Source: Spirogloea muscicola
Taxonomy: Eukaryota; Streptophyta; Zygnematophyceae; Spirogloeales; Spirogloeaceae
Assembly (NCBI GenBank): GCA_009602725.1
Contig: WELB01000256.1
Location: 55,213 to 119,212, forward strand
DNA length: 64,000 nt
Direction of reading: 5' to 3'
Shown here piece after piece: positions 37,706-49,900 of the stretch; position 1 is the first letter of the stretch, and the number at the start of each line of letters is the position of its first letter. A program made the position numbers and the translations under genes. The notes under the pieces were generated by a model, which was not told the origin of the DNA, did no database searches, and saw only the letters and a list, made by a program, of their open reading frames with translations.

Positions 37706-39547
37706 TGTAAAGACGAGCAGCTTCATCTTGCACTTGGCCGTGTGGACTGGGAGTTACACTTGGGCATGTGAATGGGACCTCAGTTGAGCATGTGCCTTGC
37801 TGGGTCTTGCTAGTGCACATATTGCAAAGCCGGGGTGCAGCCTGTGGCCACAGCACACTGCGCATAGAGCATTGCATCAGGCCTCTGATATAGCTGGATT
37901 GGGCATGTGGGCATGTGTCTGCTACTTAGACCAGGGTCATTGGTATCAATGCGATGCTGCAAAGCGAATAGTGCTGGAGGGTGCGTGAGGCGATGAGTCA
38001 GTGAGCCCTTTGCAAGCCTTGTCACAGTGGACGTCATGCGTCTTTGCAGTATGATACTAAGATACAGAGCTCTTTCTATCTGAAGAGCAGCAGAAGTGCT
38101 GAGTAGTAGCATGTGACCACTTATATCAGTGCGCTTCAGGTTAACGTCAATCTGCACCTTGGCGTGGCTCGTGTAGAGCTAAGGACCACTTGTAGATGGA
38201 CCCCCCTGTCCGCTACTCGCTATCTGTCCACCGCAGAAATGCTCAGTGGACAGGCTAAATTGGTCTACTCAGACTCGCAAGGCAACACTTGATGCTAATC
38301 TTGCGACGGGCTGCAGACAAGGAGGCGGGCGTGGCATGGCATCACATGCAGATGAGCCACTCAGGTTACGACCCTGACTGCCACTTCTTGCTCAGTATGG
38401 AGATGCTAATCATAAGGGTCATGCACATTTTGACTCACTCAAGGATAAGTCACTGCTCACAATTAACTATTGATGGACCCAGGAAGCACAAATTGGCCAG
38501 TAATTGAGGAGGTGCAACTTGGATGGACAGCAGATGCAACCACTCCTCCCCTGTCTTCCCTCTCTCTAGGCTTCACTGATCCGACGTCCCCTCCTCGAGT
38601 CTGGTCTCGGCCTACTATATGGTGTTCCAGTGCCACCCACCCTCCGCTCCAGGATGTGTGGGGGTTGCTCCAAAGCCCACCCTGTAAGGGGCGGGCCTCA
38701 CGAGGGTCTGTCTCGTGACATGTGAAGCCCGCGTGAAGACCACGAGGGTGCTGTAAGGTGGACATGTAACTTCCCCGTGGAGCCTATCCGCGAGCCCATG
38801 TGCTGACAGCCGGCGGGAGCCCACCGTGGGGGACCCGGCTGGACACGTGGCAGTGTTTTCCCAGTTGGACAAGACCACGTTTGAAGCGTTGCACTCGATC
38901 CCCGTCCATTTTAACGCATTTCATCATCAACAAATGAAATTGATGTACAAACTCCTCAAAATCATCGCCCACCATGCATATAACGTCGAGCTCATTGCAG
39001 GCATTGAGCTCCGCATGCACCTCTCCATACAGGGTGGTGAGTGAGCGGGTGAAATTGTCCGCAATGAACTCGACGTCATACGCATTCTGGGTGACGACTT
39101 TGAGGAGTATGTACGCATTTGTTTGTGATGACATGCCGTAAGATGGACGCCAAGGATCATGTGCTACGCTTCAAACTTGATCTTGTCCAACTGGCACCAT
39201 ACTGCCACGTGAGGCGAGTGTCTGCACGTACCAGTGCAATCAACATTATTAATTCCGCTGTTCACACACTGTGCAAAGTCGCCTGCAGGTTTGCCATCTT
39301 GAACACAGGACCTTTGCAATCCTGAATCCTGCAATCGGGGCTCTGTGGAGGAACAGGCACGAACAAGAAGCAGACTGAGCCGCCACCCAGTGCAGCAGAA
39401 GCTTGGCACGCCCCTGGCAGGACACCTCAATGCAACATATGATGAGGAAGGAGACTGCATGCCTTGTCGTGTAACACTCGGTGCATAGGGATGCAGTACG
39501 AGGGCCGCCTCTTCGGGGGCTGACCCGAGTGCTGGAGCTGCCGGCTC
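37706..39547. other. Convergent spacer with a possible retroelement fossil
   Basis: This lies between the 3' ends of the DUF4336 gene (+) and the DnaJ-type zinc-finger gene (-). Apart from the gag-like remnant at about 38784-39460 no feature was recognised. Confidence 0.45.
38784..39460 (-). mobile_element. Possible fossil of an LTR retroelement gag region
   Basis: On the minus strand the translation resembles the mid-part of gag proteins of Ty3/gypsy- or copia-like elements (a helix-rich segment with FEEFVHQFHLLMMKC followed by RVQRFKRGL). The stretch seems to contain two diverged, partly overlapping copies of the same sequence. It is broken and short; no polymerase, integrase or terminal repeats were found. 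Family and age cannot be stated with certainty; the divergence between the two copies suggests it is old. Confidence 0.3.
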
Positions 39548-39999
39548 TCAAGCATAGCCGCGACCTATGCAGTTGAGGCAGCGCTGCACCCTGCGCAACG
39601 CGGTGCCGAGCGAGACCAAGGTGCTGAGGCACTTGTAGCCAAGCGGCGCCAGAGGCTGCGCTGCCCCAGTCTCCCACTTCTGGCAGGGCGGTGCACGACG
39701 TTGCCGGGTCTCAGCGAGACTCGCCTTTCGCGCCACGACGTACACTCAGTGGTTTGGCCTCCTGCCTCTGCTGAAATCTAGGCGAGCTGGCAGAAGCGGG
39801 GGCGCGCACCTATGGCCGTCGCAGGTCGGGCAGACGCAGGGGACGTGGGCAACGGGGTCGGCGAGCGGCGACCAGCGGATGGTGGCGCGACCGCCGCAGA
39901 GGCGGCAGGGCGCGAAGCCCTTGCCGCGGCACTCGCCACAGCTGCGCGCCGTGGCCTTCTGCGCGGCAGGCGGCGCGGCGGCGGCGGCGGCGGTCAGGG
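39548..39999 (-). CDS. DnaJ-type zinc-finger (CxxCxGxG) protein, 5' end in an assembly gap
   Basis: Two exons are visible: 39590-39548 (last) and one ending at 39810 that runs up into the run of Ns. They encode four CxxC-type units: SCGECRGKG, CRLCGGRAT, CPTCDGHR and CLNCIGRGYA, ending in a stop. This is the cysteine-rich domain of DnaJ/Hsp40 proteins without a J domain in the visible part, as in the plant BSD2 chaperone for Rubisco large subunit and its relatives. The Ala/Pro-rich part before the fingers could be a transit peptide. The start codon cannot be seen. It is head to head with KTI12, and both starts probably lie within 40000-40184. Confidence 0.75.
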
Positions 40000-40184
40000 N
40001 NNNNNNNNNNNNNNNNNNNNNNNNNNNNNNNNNNNNNNNNNNNNNNNNNNNNNNNNNNNNNNNNNNNNNNNNNNNNNNNNNNNNNNNNNNNNNNNNNNNN
40101 NNNNNNNNNNNNNNNNNNNNNNNNNNNNNNNNNNNNNNNNNNNNNNNNNNNNNNNNNNNNNNNNNNNNNNNNNNNNNNNNNNNN
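40000..40184. other. Run of 185 unresolved bases
   Basis: Assembly gap in a very GC-rich divergent promoter. It hides the start of the DnaJ-type zinc-finger gene (-) and the start and P-loop of KTI12 (+). The true length may differ from 185. Confidence 0.95.
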
Positions 40185-42332
40185 GCCCGCCCCCGCCGCG
40201 CCTCCACCTCCTCGCCGACGCCCGCCTGCACCTCCCCGACCGCAACGCCAACCACAAGGGTGCCGCACCCGGCCCTCGCCCCCCTTCGCCTCCCTGCCGC
40301 CGCCGCCCCCGTGACCCCTTGCCAACTTACGATTCAGTAGCCGTATGCAGTCGTCGCTTAGAGAAGGAGAAGGTCACGACGCCCAAGAACGCTCTGTTGT
40401 TGTGGTGAGTCCTCTCGCCAGACGCGGCGAGCGAGAAGGCGCTGCGCGGCGCGCTGCGGTCCGAGGCCGACCGCGCTGTCTCGCGCGACGCCGTCGTCAT
40501 TGTCGACTCCCTCAATGCCATCAAGGTGCGCCCGCCGCCGCGCTCCACTCCGCAGCCCAGCAGCCCCGACGACGCCGGCGGCCCTGCCCTCAAGCCAGGC
40601 GCCCTCTCGAGAAGCCCGGAGCTGACTGCCTCTGGGCGCTGGGCCTCGCTCGCCCCGTGGCGCAGGGGTACCGGTACGAGCTGTGGTGCCTGGCCCGCGC
40701 CGCCGGCGTCCGATACTGCTTGGTGAGGGCCCGGAGGTGGCCTCTCCCAGCTCCCCTGGCTACGCTCCCCGCCTTAGGGTTTAGGTCTACGTATCAGGGT
40801 TTAGGGTTCTAGAGATTTAGGGGTTATGGCCTGGTCGCCGTCCTGACGCGGCTACCAGGGGCCGGCCTTGTCAGTGTGCACATATTGACGACTTCGGACT
40901 GGGATGGCTCATCTCCGTGCCACGGGCCCATGCTCAGGTGCACTGTGACGTCCCTGCCGAGGTAGCCCGTACCTGGAACGAGGCCAGGCGGCAGCGCGGA
41001 GAGCCCCACTACCACACTGACATGTATGTGAGAGGCTCTTGGACATGTCGCGCCTAAAGCCGGAAAGCCTAACCCTAAATCCTGAAGTCTAAGCGCGTGA
41101 GAAGCGATCTGTTTCTACATTGCTTAGCTGCCCTCGTCAGTCTCATCGACACCTCCCTCCACGTTGTCTGAGCAGCCTAGAGGATCTGACCAGGAGATTT
41201 GAACGGCCAGATGGACGCAACCGCTGGGATTCGCCACTCTTTGAGATTCAGCCTGACAAAGGTGTGTGCTTGTGCAAGGGACTAAGTACGCACTGCTCTG
41301 CCTGATTTGTGTTGTGTGTGACAGCCTCAACCCCTCAACCTTCGGCAGCACTGGTCACAATGTGCAGGTTGTGCTGATGGCCCATCATGTGGTGATGGTT
41401 GTCGTGGAAGGTGAGGATGCAGACGAATCAGCTGTGGTAGCGAGAGTGGTAGAGTTTCTGACGAGCGACAAGGATGACCACCGCGTCCGGGAGCTGCAGC
41501 CCACGATTGCCACGCAGACAGTGAGAATCCGATTCCCTTCTTTTGCGTGTCATTGCCATGCCGAGCTATCAAGGTTTACATACTTCAACTTGCTACAATA
41601 GGTTGCTGTGTACTTGTTAGCCTTGGTCACTGTTGTTCTCAAAGCGCCGGAGACATGATATGCGGCGTGCATTGCTGCAAGTTGATTCTGTTCATGTGAA
41701 TCCATCATGTCACTCCAACTTGTAATATGAGGCAGTTACATTTCGTCAGGCACTGCTCTCGGAGACTAACCGAAAGTACGAGGTCGATCAGGCCGCTCAG
41801 GTCAGACTGATTATCTATGCCACTTTTACCATGCAAGTGCCACTGCAGTGAATCTGTCGCACTTGACATAAATGACATACTTGATTAACAGCACACCGTG
41901 TATGTGACATGCTTGACATACAAATGTTGTGACACAGGAGGTAGTGACCAGTATTATAGACGCCCAGACTTTGCATGGAAATGGGACGACCTTCAGCATT
42001 GGCCAGGGCCTTCCTCCTATATCCTTTAAGCTCCTGGCTGAGCTTCTAATCTGCATCTGGTGCACTCATTGCAATCACGTGTCCCATTTCTATATCCCAG
42101 GAAAGCATTTTAGCAAGCTCGACACCACGTGAGTTTTCCTTGACTTTCTTGGCCTCACATCAGGACCCCAACTTCTGGAGTGCGGTTGGCGGAGCTGCAG
42201 AGGCATCGGAGATCATTCTTGAAGTTAGCCGGCCAATCGACTCTGTCTGGAGCCGGCTTGCCTTCAAATGTCATGGCGGTCAAGTGCATGTTTGTTGACT
42301 ATCTCAACCAAGAGATGGCTGCACATACTTGA
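40185..42332 (+). CDS. KTI12: KTI12/DRL1, Elongator-associated P-loop protein, 5' partial
   Basis: KTI12 is a tRNA-binding ATPase that works with Elongator in wobble-uridine modification of tRNA; in plants it is DRL1. Exons: (gap)-40259, 40422-40525, 40666-40722, 40938-41023, 41176-41261, 41423-41520, 41750-41800, 41938-42128, 42164-42332. The N-terminal P-loop must lie in the N run. Visible marks: DRNANHK, ASEKALRGALRSEADR, VIVDSLNAIKGYRYELWCLAR, RTWNEARR, EDLTRRFERPDGRNRWDSPLF, ELQPTIATQT, LSETNRKYEVDQAAQEV, LAELQRHRRSFLKLAGQ and CMFVDYLNQEM before the stop. Exon 8 holds about 25 residues (after FSIGQGLPP) that homologues do not have, so a further short intron there is possible. Intron 3 (40723-40937) contains a cluster of TTTAGGG-like units. 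Confidence 0.9.
40772..40822 (+). repeat. Short degenerate telomere-like repeat cluster
   Basis: About four TTAGGG/TTTAGGG-type units in 50 bp (TTAGGGTTTAGG, CAGGGTTTAGGG, GATTTAGGGG) within KTI12 intron 3. A CCTAACCCTAAA unit in the opposite sense lies in intron 4 near 41068. Too short and degenerate for a relic chromosome end; similar motifs recur near gene starts in this window. Confidence 0.6.
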
Positions 42333-43241
42333 GTTCTCCTCCTTAGCTGCCTTCCAATTGTGCCTCTTATGACTACATGCACACTTGGAAGAAACTCCAT
42401 GCGCCAACAGTACTCCCCTCTCTACTCACTACCAACTTTTGCTACATAACTCTGTACAGCCTCCCGTCTATAGGGCCTAGTCATTTGTCACAGCGCCAGA
42501 GACCACCTCCTATAAAGTGGTGCTCCTCTATGATCCCGATGCAACTTGGACAAGCACACGTTCAATCTCTTGGCCAGCAAAATTCTGATTCTAATTTTGT
42601 ATTTTCCTTGGTGAAGGATATTTGATGATTTTCCAGCCTCTGCAATTTGCAACTGTACAAATAAAATAATGGTACCAACCGCATATCTTTTTGGGTGGAA
42701 GTAATAGATTCCTAGAATCACACACGCAACAGTTGAGAGACACTCAGAATGGCGAAAATGATCGCAGACCGCTGTCCTGGTGAAGTAGGCGATTCGTGCG
42801 GGGAGTTCTGGGGCTTCCATACAAGGACGCATAATACGCCGATGGGGCTGAATCACAACCACGACGAGCTAATCAATCAGGCAGCAGTACTATGCTCCTG
42901 AACAAATCTTTCGCTAAAATTATGCCAACTAATGCCCACTGGTTGGGCCAGCCCTTCTAATATCTGCCTAGTTCCTCTGGATTCTGCGATGCAGGCCGTG
43001 GCATGATATGTGTGCTGCATATGCTGTCGCACTCAGCGGCTGGCAGTCACCAGCAAGAATGATCGATTTGCAAGCAAGTAATCCTATGATGCTGAATTCC
43101 GGAGAGCTGATTGGCTAGACCAATGCAATGGGTTTCACTGGTGAGCTTGGAGAAGGTTCTCCTCGTGAAGCACCATGTGAACCCCAGAACGCCACGCCAC
43201 ACCAAACTCAGGCCAGGCGGCAAGTCTCTACTTCGCCCAGC
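42333..43241. other. Convergent spacer, nothing recognised
   Basis: This lies between the 3' ends of KTI12 (+) and the PGK-like gene (-). It is AT-richer, with no recognised repeat or gene. Confidence 0.5.
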
Positions 43242-46200
43242 TCAAGCACACACGGGTGTGGTGATGAAGTGACCTGTCATGGAGGATAGTGAAAACTGCT
43301 CTCTCAGCTGGTGTTCTCCACTCCGAAGCTTCCTTTCTGCTACGGTAGCTCGTGTTGGAATGCCGAAATGGACTGCATTCTCCATCAAGGCCTTCACTGG
43401 AGCCAGGTCATAAGGATCTCCCTCCTCAATCACTTTGAGCACAGTCCCTCCCCCTGTAAACAGATAGTACTTGGAGCTATCTATTGCTGCATGATAGAGC
43501 CCTGGATGAAGGCTCTTGAATTCGTGAAGAGTGTCACCACCACCTGGCCAAAGACAAGCCGCAGCTAAGCTGGTTAAGAGCCCAAAGCCTGTCAGACGAC
43601 TGACGGTGCACAATGTGCTTGCAGGTCCTTATCAAACTCAAGTGTCACAAGTATCAGCAGAAGCCACATGATACATCTGAGGACTGATGTAACACGATAC
43701 AGCCAAGCAACTCTATCACAGGGGCAGCAGCTCTGCGGCAGGGTGCCATTGTGAAGCACACAGTCAAGCTGTGTCCTCAATGAGGGCAGTACCGTAAAAT
43801 TTCTGAGCCCGCTTGTTCTGGTCAATTGTCATATCCAAACTGGAAGTCCCCTCCGAGAAATGAGGGGTCTGCACATGACAAGGCAGGCTGGTAAAGAGGA
43901 CGATAGTATGTCCTTGGCAGCACAAGCACTTATGGAGATGAATGTCCAGTTTAGAAGCAGTCTATCCTAACGGCTCATGAGGATGGGTCAGAGGTGCTCA
44001 CCAAGCCCATGACAGCGTTGACGAAGATTGTTGCCGCGCCGCCAAGGACTTCTGCAACTTTGCCAGTCGAGAAAGATTCAGGGTCTACATCTAAGATGTA
44101 GTTGTACGCTTGTCCAGGCTGGAAGTCATGGATAGAAATAGTCCGATATTCGCCCTCCACCCTACCCTCCAGTGTAGTGGACTCAACAAGGAGAGGAAGC
44201 TCCAAGAGCTTCCCTTGCTCTTTGTCCTGCTCAACCAATCCTTTGGCAAGCTCAACGTCTGTTTACAGGGACATATGGTGGTAGTAAGTCCATGTAAGTC
44301 CATTGCACTAAAGCAGAAGTGGAGGCATTAGACTGTTGCAAGTATGGTGCGAAGGCTCTTAGAGCGTCATCTTGCGCGCCAAGACGGGTTCCACAATGAA
44401 GGCTATAAATGTTGCCAGATGGCCAGGGGACACGTGGGCAAGACATCCAGATCCATACATTTGTCTTTGTGTGGCTGCAAACAATTTGCAAAGGAAACAG
44501 CCCTTTTCCCTTTTCATGGCATACCTGCCTCCGAGACACCTTTTATCTTGATGCCATACTTAGCACACAAATATGCTGCACGGAGACAACAAAGCCGAGG
44601 ACCAGGTGAGCTTCTTCTGCTGGAGCACATAGCCTGTTTGAGGTGTACCCATGCAGTGGTGGGGCAGACATCTAAGGTGGCACCTAAGTAGGACATCATT
44701 TGCAACTCACTGACCATTGTAAACTACTCCTCCCAAGATGAGATTGTCCACCTGCCAATGATATACATCGCAAGGTTCATCCAAGTCAGATAGCTGCAAT
44801 GTTGAGGGAGGACTGCACTGCCTCGCTGATATCAGCGGGCTTGCAAGTGTACAGAGGTATCGTGCTTTGCAGACTGAAAGCGATCAAGTCAACTTGGGCG
44901 GAGAGGAACACCTTCTTGTAGATTTGCGTCAGCGGTCCAATTTTTGTGTCATACTTGCTGCCAGCAACAACGGCCACGAAGGGGTGCTGCGGTTGCAAGA
45001 TTGCATTGCAATGGGAGAGCTCATCCTGCATCAGAAGTCCCGCATAGCTAGGTAGGAACTTTGTGATGTGGTACGTCGATGCGTGTGCCTAAGAAGCACA
45101 TTATAGAGGTTGTTAGCAACTCTGTCGTGCTGCTTGCTAGAGTAACTCTTGTTTTTGCTTTGCATAACCAAACAACCACTGTCACGATACCTCAGATGAC
45201 TTGGTAACATACATCTGATCCTCGCACAGTGGTGCTTTTATGGTTGTTCAGTTCTCATCCTGATGTGCCAGTTTGTAGGGGAGAGTGTTGGATGAGGCTG
45301 ACAAGCTCTATTTTGAAGTATAAGTTTATGGGCGTGAAGGCTGATTGACATGCTGAAAGGCGCTACCTGCCAGGATCCAAAGGCGTCGTTCACAAAAACA
45401 TCAGCCAGACCAGCAAGTTGCACAACAAAGCGTTGTAGCTTCTCTCCTTTGTCCTCTTCTCCCTGACAGACACACGAAGACAGGCTGGTCGCTTGTAAGC
45501 TACAAAGCGGTCTGACGCCTCACGCATGACATGCTTGCCCCTGAATTCCAACGAGCAGCTGGGATTCATGGAGCTGTGCGAGCTACTGCAAAACTTTGAC
45601 CTTTCTGAGGCAGGAACAAATGATAGCTGGTATGGGAGACAGAGATAGCTGGCGGCTGAAGCCACCAATCCAATAGCAGCTGTTACTTACAGCAAACCAG
45701 CGAGTATTTGGAAGGTAAATCCCCCCAATGTTGCGTGCCTTGAGATCTGACAGTAGGTGATTGATTGACGTATCAATGTCACTGATACCGTATTCGCCAA
45801 TTGCTCGGAAGTTTGGGACAGCGAATTTGATCCGAAGCTTGCGCTGGAGATATGCCACTGCTCCAGCAACAGTACAAACACCAGCTCAGATCCTTATTTA
45901 ACGCACCACCAAGGCGAGAACCCACTTGACTAGCAGCAGATGTCACGGGGGTCAAGGCCAATCTCCCCCCTCCACATCCACGTTCTGAAAAGAGCAGCGC
46001 ACGTACCGACAGGATCCACAGCTGAATCCATGTCTGCAACAATTTCTCCAGTCTTCTTGTTGCGCGGTCGCCCAATGTGAGTCATGATGATGGGCCTGCC
46101 GCCCCGCTCGATGATGTTGTACTGCCCGCAGCACAGGGCTTATCAGAGGAGGTCACATAATCTACAAGCCTCCATCACATACGTGCTAGCTCACTGGCCC

Positions 46201-46976
46201 ACTACAGGTGAGACAGTTAGAGAAGTTATAAAAGCAGCTCAAAGTGGAGGAAAGCAGATGCAGTGTGTTCAACTCAGTCCAGCTTTGGGATACGCGTACC
46301 ATAGTGGCCAGCGTGCAATCGATGCGGTACTGGTCCAGGATGCTGCCTGGCAAAAGTGCGGCGCAATTCAGGAGAGTGGCCTGAGGCACAGAAGGGGCAG
46401 CTTCCAGCTGCCGACAGCTGTATGCCTCTGAAGCTGAGCACTCTCTGTCACTTTGTTTGTTGGAATCACTGCGGTACCGTGCAATCAGGTCTGTTTGCAA
46501 GCATGGGAAGGAAAGACTGCTTGCTAATCACTGAGATCTGCACTGCAGCTAGTGCATTTCACCGGATCTCTCATAGGCGGGGGAGATGCAAGATGGCGAA
46601 TGCAGGAGAAGTGGGTGATGAGCGCACCTTTCTTGACAACGTTATGATCCACCCGGAGGAGGACAACCTGCGGGCAGTCACAACAGCAGCGGCCGCCGAA
46701 GTCAGTGGAGGTGGTGTGTGCAGGCCGACCAGCACAGGGCCTGGCCAATTGCGCGGCGAATTGGCGCTGGCGCGAGCCTGTGCGGTGCCGGACTCCGAAG
46801 CCCCCTCGACCTGAGCCTGTGAGTGAAGCAGCAGGGCTCCACGGCCTCGCGCAGGCGCGTCACGACGGCAGGCGCGGCGAGCAATTGAGGAGGGGGCTGA
46901 CCTTGTCGAGGAGGTCGGCATCCTGGAGCAGCGGGAGGCGCTTGTCGACGGCGTACTCGAATTTGGACTCGGCCAT
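43242..46976 (-). CDS. PGK: Divergent phosphoglycerate kinase, 12 exons
   Basis: Exons in transcript order: 46976-46902, 46667-46628, 46346-46300, 46121-46007, 45857-45691, 45462-45367, 45088-44912, 44751-44715, 44575-44525, 44258-44002, 43868-43802, 43543-43242; 476 residues, against about 415 for usual PGK. PGK moves phosphate between 1,3-bisphosphoglycerate and ADP. N-domain marks are kept: LLRVDHNV, DQYRID, THIGRPRN, NTRWF, DVFVNDAFG, AHASTYHITKFL, VAGSKYDTKIG. The C-domain is altered: the usual WNGPMGVFE is replaced by a FVNAVMGL segment, then TPHFSEGT, while GGGDT is kept and the usual STGGGAS is FTGGGTV. The basic Arg that follows FGTAH in yeast PGK appears to be Gln at the exon 6/7 join. 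No transit peptide is evident. It is probably a paralogue beside a standard plastid/cytosolic PGK; activity is uncertain. Confidence 0.85.
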
Positions 46977-49900
46977 GGCGGGCGAGCCGCGGGCGCGGGC
47001 GCGGGCGCTGGCGCGGGCGCGGGCGCGGAGGGAGGGAGGGGAGGGAGGCAGGAGCTGAANGGGTCGGCCGCTCCCCTCCCCGCCGACCTCACCTCCAGCA
47101 CGCTTTTCCTCCTTCCAGGTACTCCGATCTGCATCTGTTGACAGGATTATCCACCATCTGTTGGGCTGGCATCTTACAGCCACCGCCTTTTCTAGGCAAG
47201 GCGCGAGGAGAGAAGGGGGCGCGCGGTGCGCATGAAATTGGAAGGGAGGCCAATTCTAGCCTTACAAATGTCCTCTTAACTGGGTAATGAGCTGGCTAAG
47301 CGGGTCACTAGTATCCCCGAGTGAGCACATGCATATCTGACAAGCTATACTGGCTTTGCTAGCCCCTCTTCTCTCAGGCCCCTTCGTAGCTGCTTAGCGC
47401 TTTTTAGGCCCATCCATCATCTGGCCCCTTCGGACCTCTGTCAATTTCTTTTTCGGGCTGGCTTTTCACAGCCCTTGCCCCCATTGGGAGTGCCACTTCT
47501 TCAGGGCACGCTGTTCTTTTGTGCTTGTTGTTCTTCGTACTTCCCCTGGCCCCTTCTCGTCCTTTGTACATTCTTTTCTGGGCTGGCTTTTTCCAGCCCC
47601 TATCCTCAATGGGCGAGCCCTTCTCTCTTTATATACTGAGGCGCCAAACCACCACCACGGCAAGAGCTGCTCTGTGCCGCAATCGGCTAGCTTTGACATC
47701 CGCGTCTGGTATCAGCAGGAGCTTATCCTTGTCCCCGTTTCCCCCGCCGACCCTGAGCCCCCTCCCGCCGACCCCGGCCCCGTCAGCCGGCGCCAGCTCC
47801 ACGGGGGCTGCCGCGTGGCGCTCCCGCTTTGTCCCGGTCTTTGCCTCCACTCTGCTGCACTGGCTTGGCTTGGCCTCCCTCGGACGACGCGCACCCCGCG
47901 CCGTCTCCCGAGGTGCTTGCGGTCGGCCGCTATAGCACCTGTCACGCTAGGCCGTCTCGCTGCAGCGGTCCATGGCCCGGGGAAGCACTAAGACAACCAA
48001 GCACAAAAGGAAACTAAGCAGCTACGAAACAGTCAGTAACCCCTAAGCAGCCTCAAGTCAGAGAAACTTGGAAGCGGGTCCCCTGGCCAGGGCCAGAGGC
48101 AGCTGCGAGGGCTCGTCCGGCACGCAGGTGCAGCGCGCGGGCCATGGACCTCTACAGCGAGACGGCCAAGCGCATGCGGTACACCTGCGCTGGCGACCCG
48201 GCTGCATGAAAGTCCACCGGCTCCCTATGGAAGCGGCGGGCGACCGCGTGTCGTGTCTGGCCGCGCTTGCTCTCGTGAGAGCCGGTTGAGTAGCTCGAGC
48301 CACCGAGCGCCCAACGCCCCGTGTGTGTCGATGGCGAGCGGGAAGAACTCATCGTCCCCCGGGTGGTCGGCGTATTTTCAATTCTTGGCCCGAGCAGCGT
48401 AGGCTACCGCATTGGAGGCACAATGTGGGGGGTGTGTACGGTTTAGCCCCTATCCTCTATGGGCGAGCCCTTCTGTTTCTTCCATGGCTTGCGCGCTGCA
48501 CCTCCGCGCCGGTCGTGCCCTTGCTGCCGCCTCTGGCCCTAGCCAGGGGACCCGCTACCAGGAGACTAATTCCTCCGACCTGCGGTTGCTTAGCAGGGGT
48601 TACCGAGTGTCAGGTAGCTACTTGCTTCTGTGTGCTGTCGCGCTTTCCCTGGCCCCTCCGGACTTTGTTAGTTCTTTTTCCTGGGCTGGCCTCTCCCAGC
48701 CACCGCCCTCTCTTGGAAGCGTCTTTTTTCTTCTTTCTATCACAGCCCCGCCCCCTTCGAAAGAAAAGACGCTTCCAGTATAGGGCGGCGGCCGTGAGAG
48801 ACCAGCCCAGAAATCAGAATGAACAAAGTTTGAAGGGGCCAGAGAAATTGCGCGCCCATAGAGAAGAGGGGCTGGCAGAGGCCACCCCTAAAAGGTTCAG
48901 TCCAAGAGAAAATGTCCAATGTTTTAGATTTTATTGTGTGTTTTAGGGAAAGCTCTAAAACACAAAGTGAATCAAGTAGCCACGAAGCACTCAGTAACCT
49001 CAGTAACCTTCGGAAGAGCTGTCTCTGACCGCTGCCTCAGGCCAGGGCCACCAGCTTCCATGGCCGTGCTCAGGCTCCCCAAGGTGCCCTGTCCGACAAT
49101 GATTCTATGTGCTCACTCGTGGGTGCTGAAGCACCCCTCCAGCCGTGCTTCCTCAGCTCCTCATAGCCTAGGGCTTGGCCATGTGTAGCCCCATCTTCGC
49201 ACTTCCTTTGCTTGTGCTTGGATGGTATATTGGCTCTTGCAGGCTCTCGGGGCCTTGAGTCTCGCTTGCAAGTTCTGTTTACCCTGCAGCATTCCCTAGC
49301 AAATGCCTCGCATCTGCTTACTGGCGTGCCCTGCTTGCCGCCTCATTGGGACGATCCTCTCCGGGTACTAATTAGACCAATTTGGGGGCTGCTGACTAGG
49401 GGTCCTTGAGCCACCATTGGCAGTGGTCATTCGGTTCCTGAGTGGCCACACGCCTTCAGTCTCCTACAAATCATGTCGATTCGTCCCAGACTGGCCTTTT
49501 CATAGCCGTTGCTTCCTTCAGAGGAACTTCCGCTAGTTGGGCTGGCCTTCCACGGGCATCGCCCCTATTGGGCAAGGCTCATTCGAGCAAGATACAGAAG
49601 GTGCACGGCTTCCATAGAGGGAGGCCAAGCCGAGCCAACACACTAATAATTCTATGCAAATTAGAAAGTAAGTGCAAAGCTACAGCGGGAGAAAGGCGCG
49701 CAAAGTACATGAAAATAAATCGGAGGCCAACTCGAGCGTTACAAAGTCCTGGTAATGAGGCAAAGCGGGAGAGAGGCTCTTCGCAAGAAGCTTTCCAATG
49801 TAAGGCAATCAATGGCTGTAAGAGGCCAGCCCAATCGAATGTACAAGGCCTGAAAAGAAAGAAGTGCTCACCCATAAAGAATAGGGGCTGGGAAACAAGA

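Noticed and set aside
40772-40822. Interstitial telomere or relic chromosome end
   Set aside because: Only about four degenerate units inside an intron of a conserved gene; too short.
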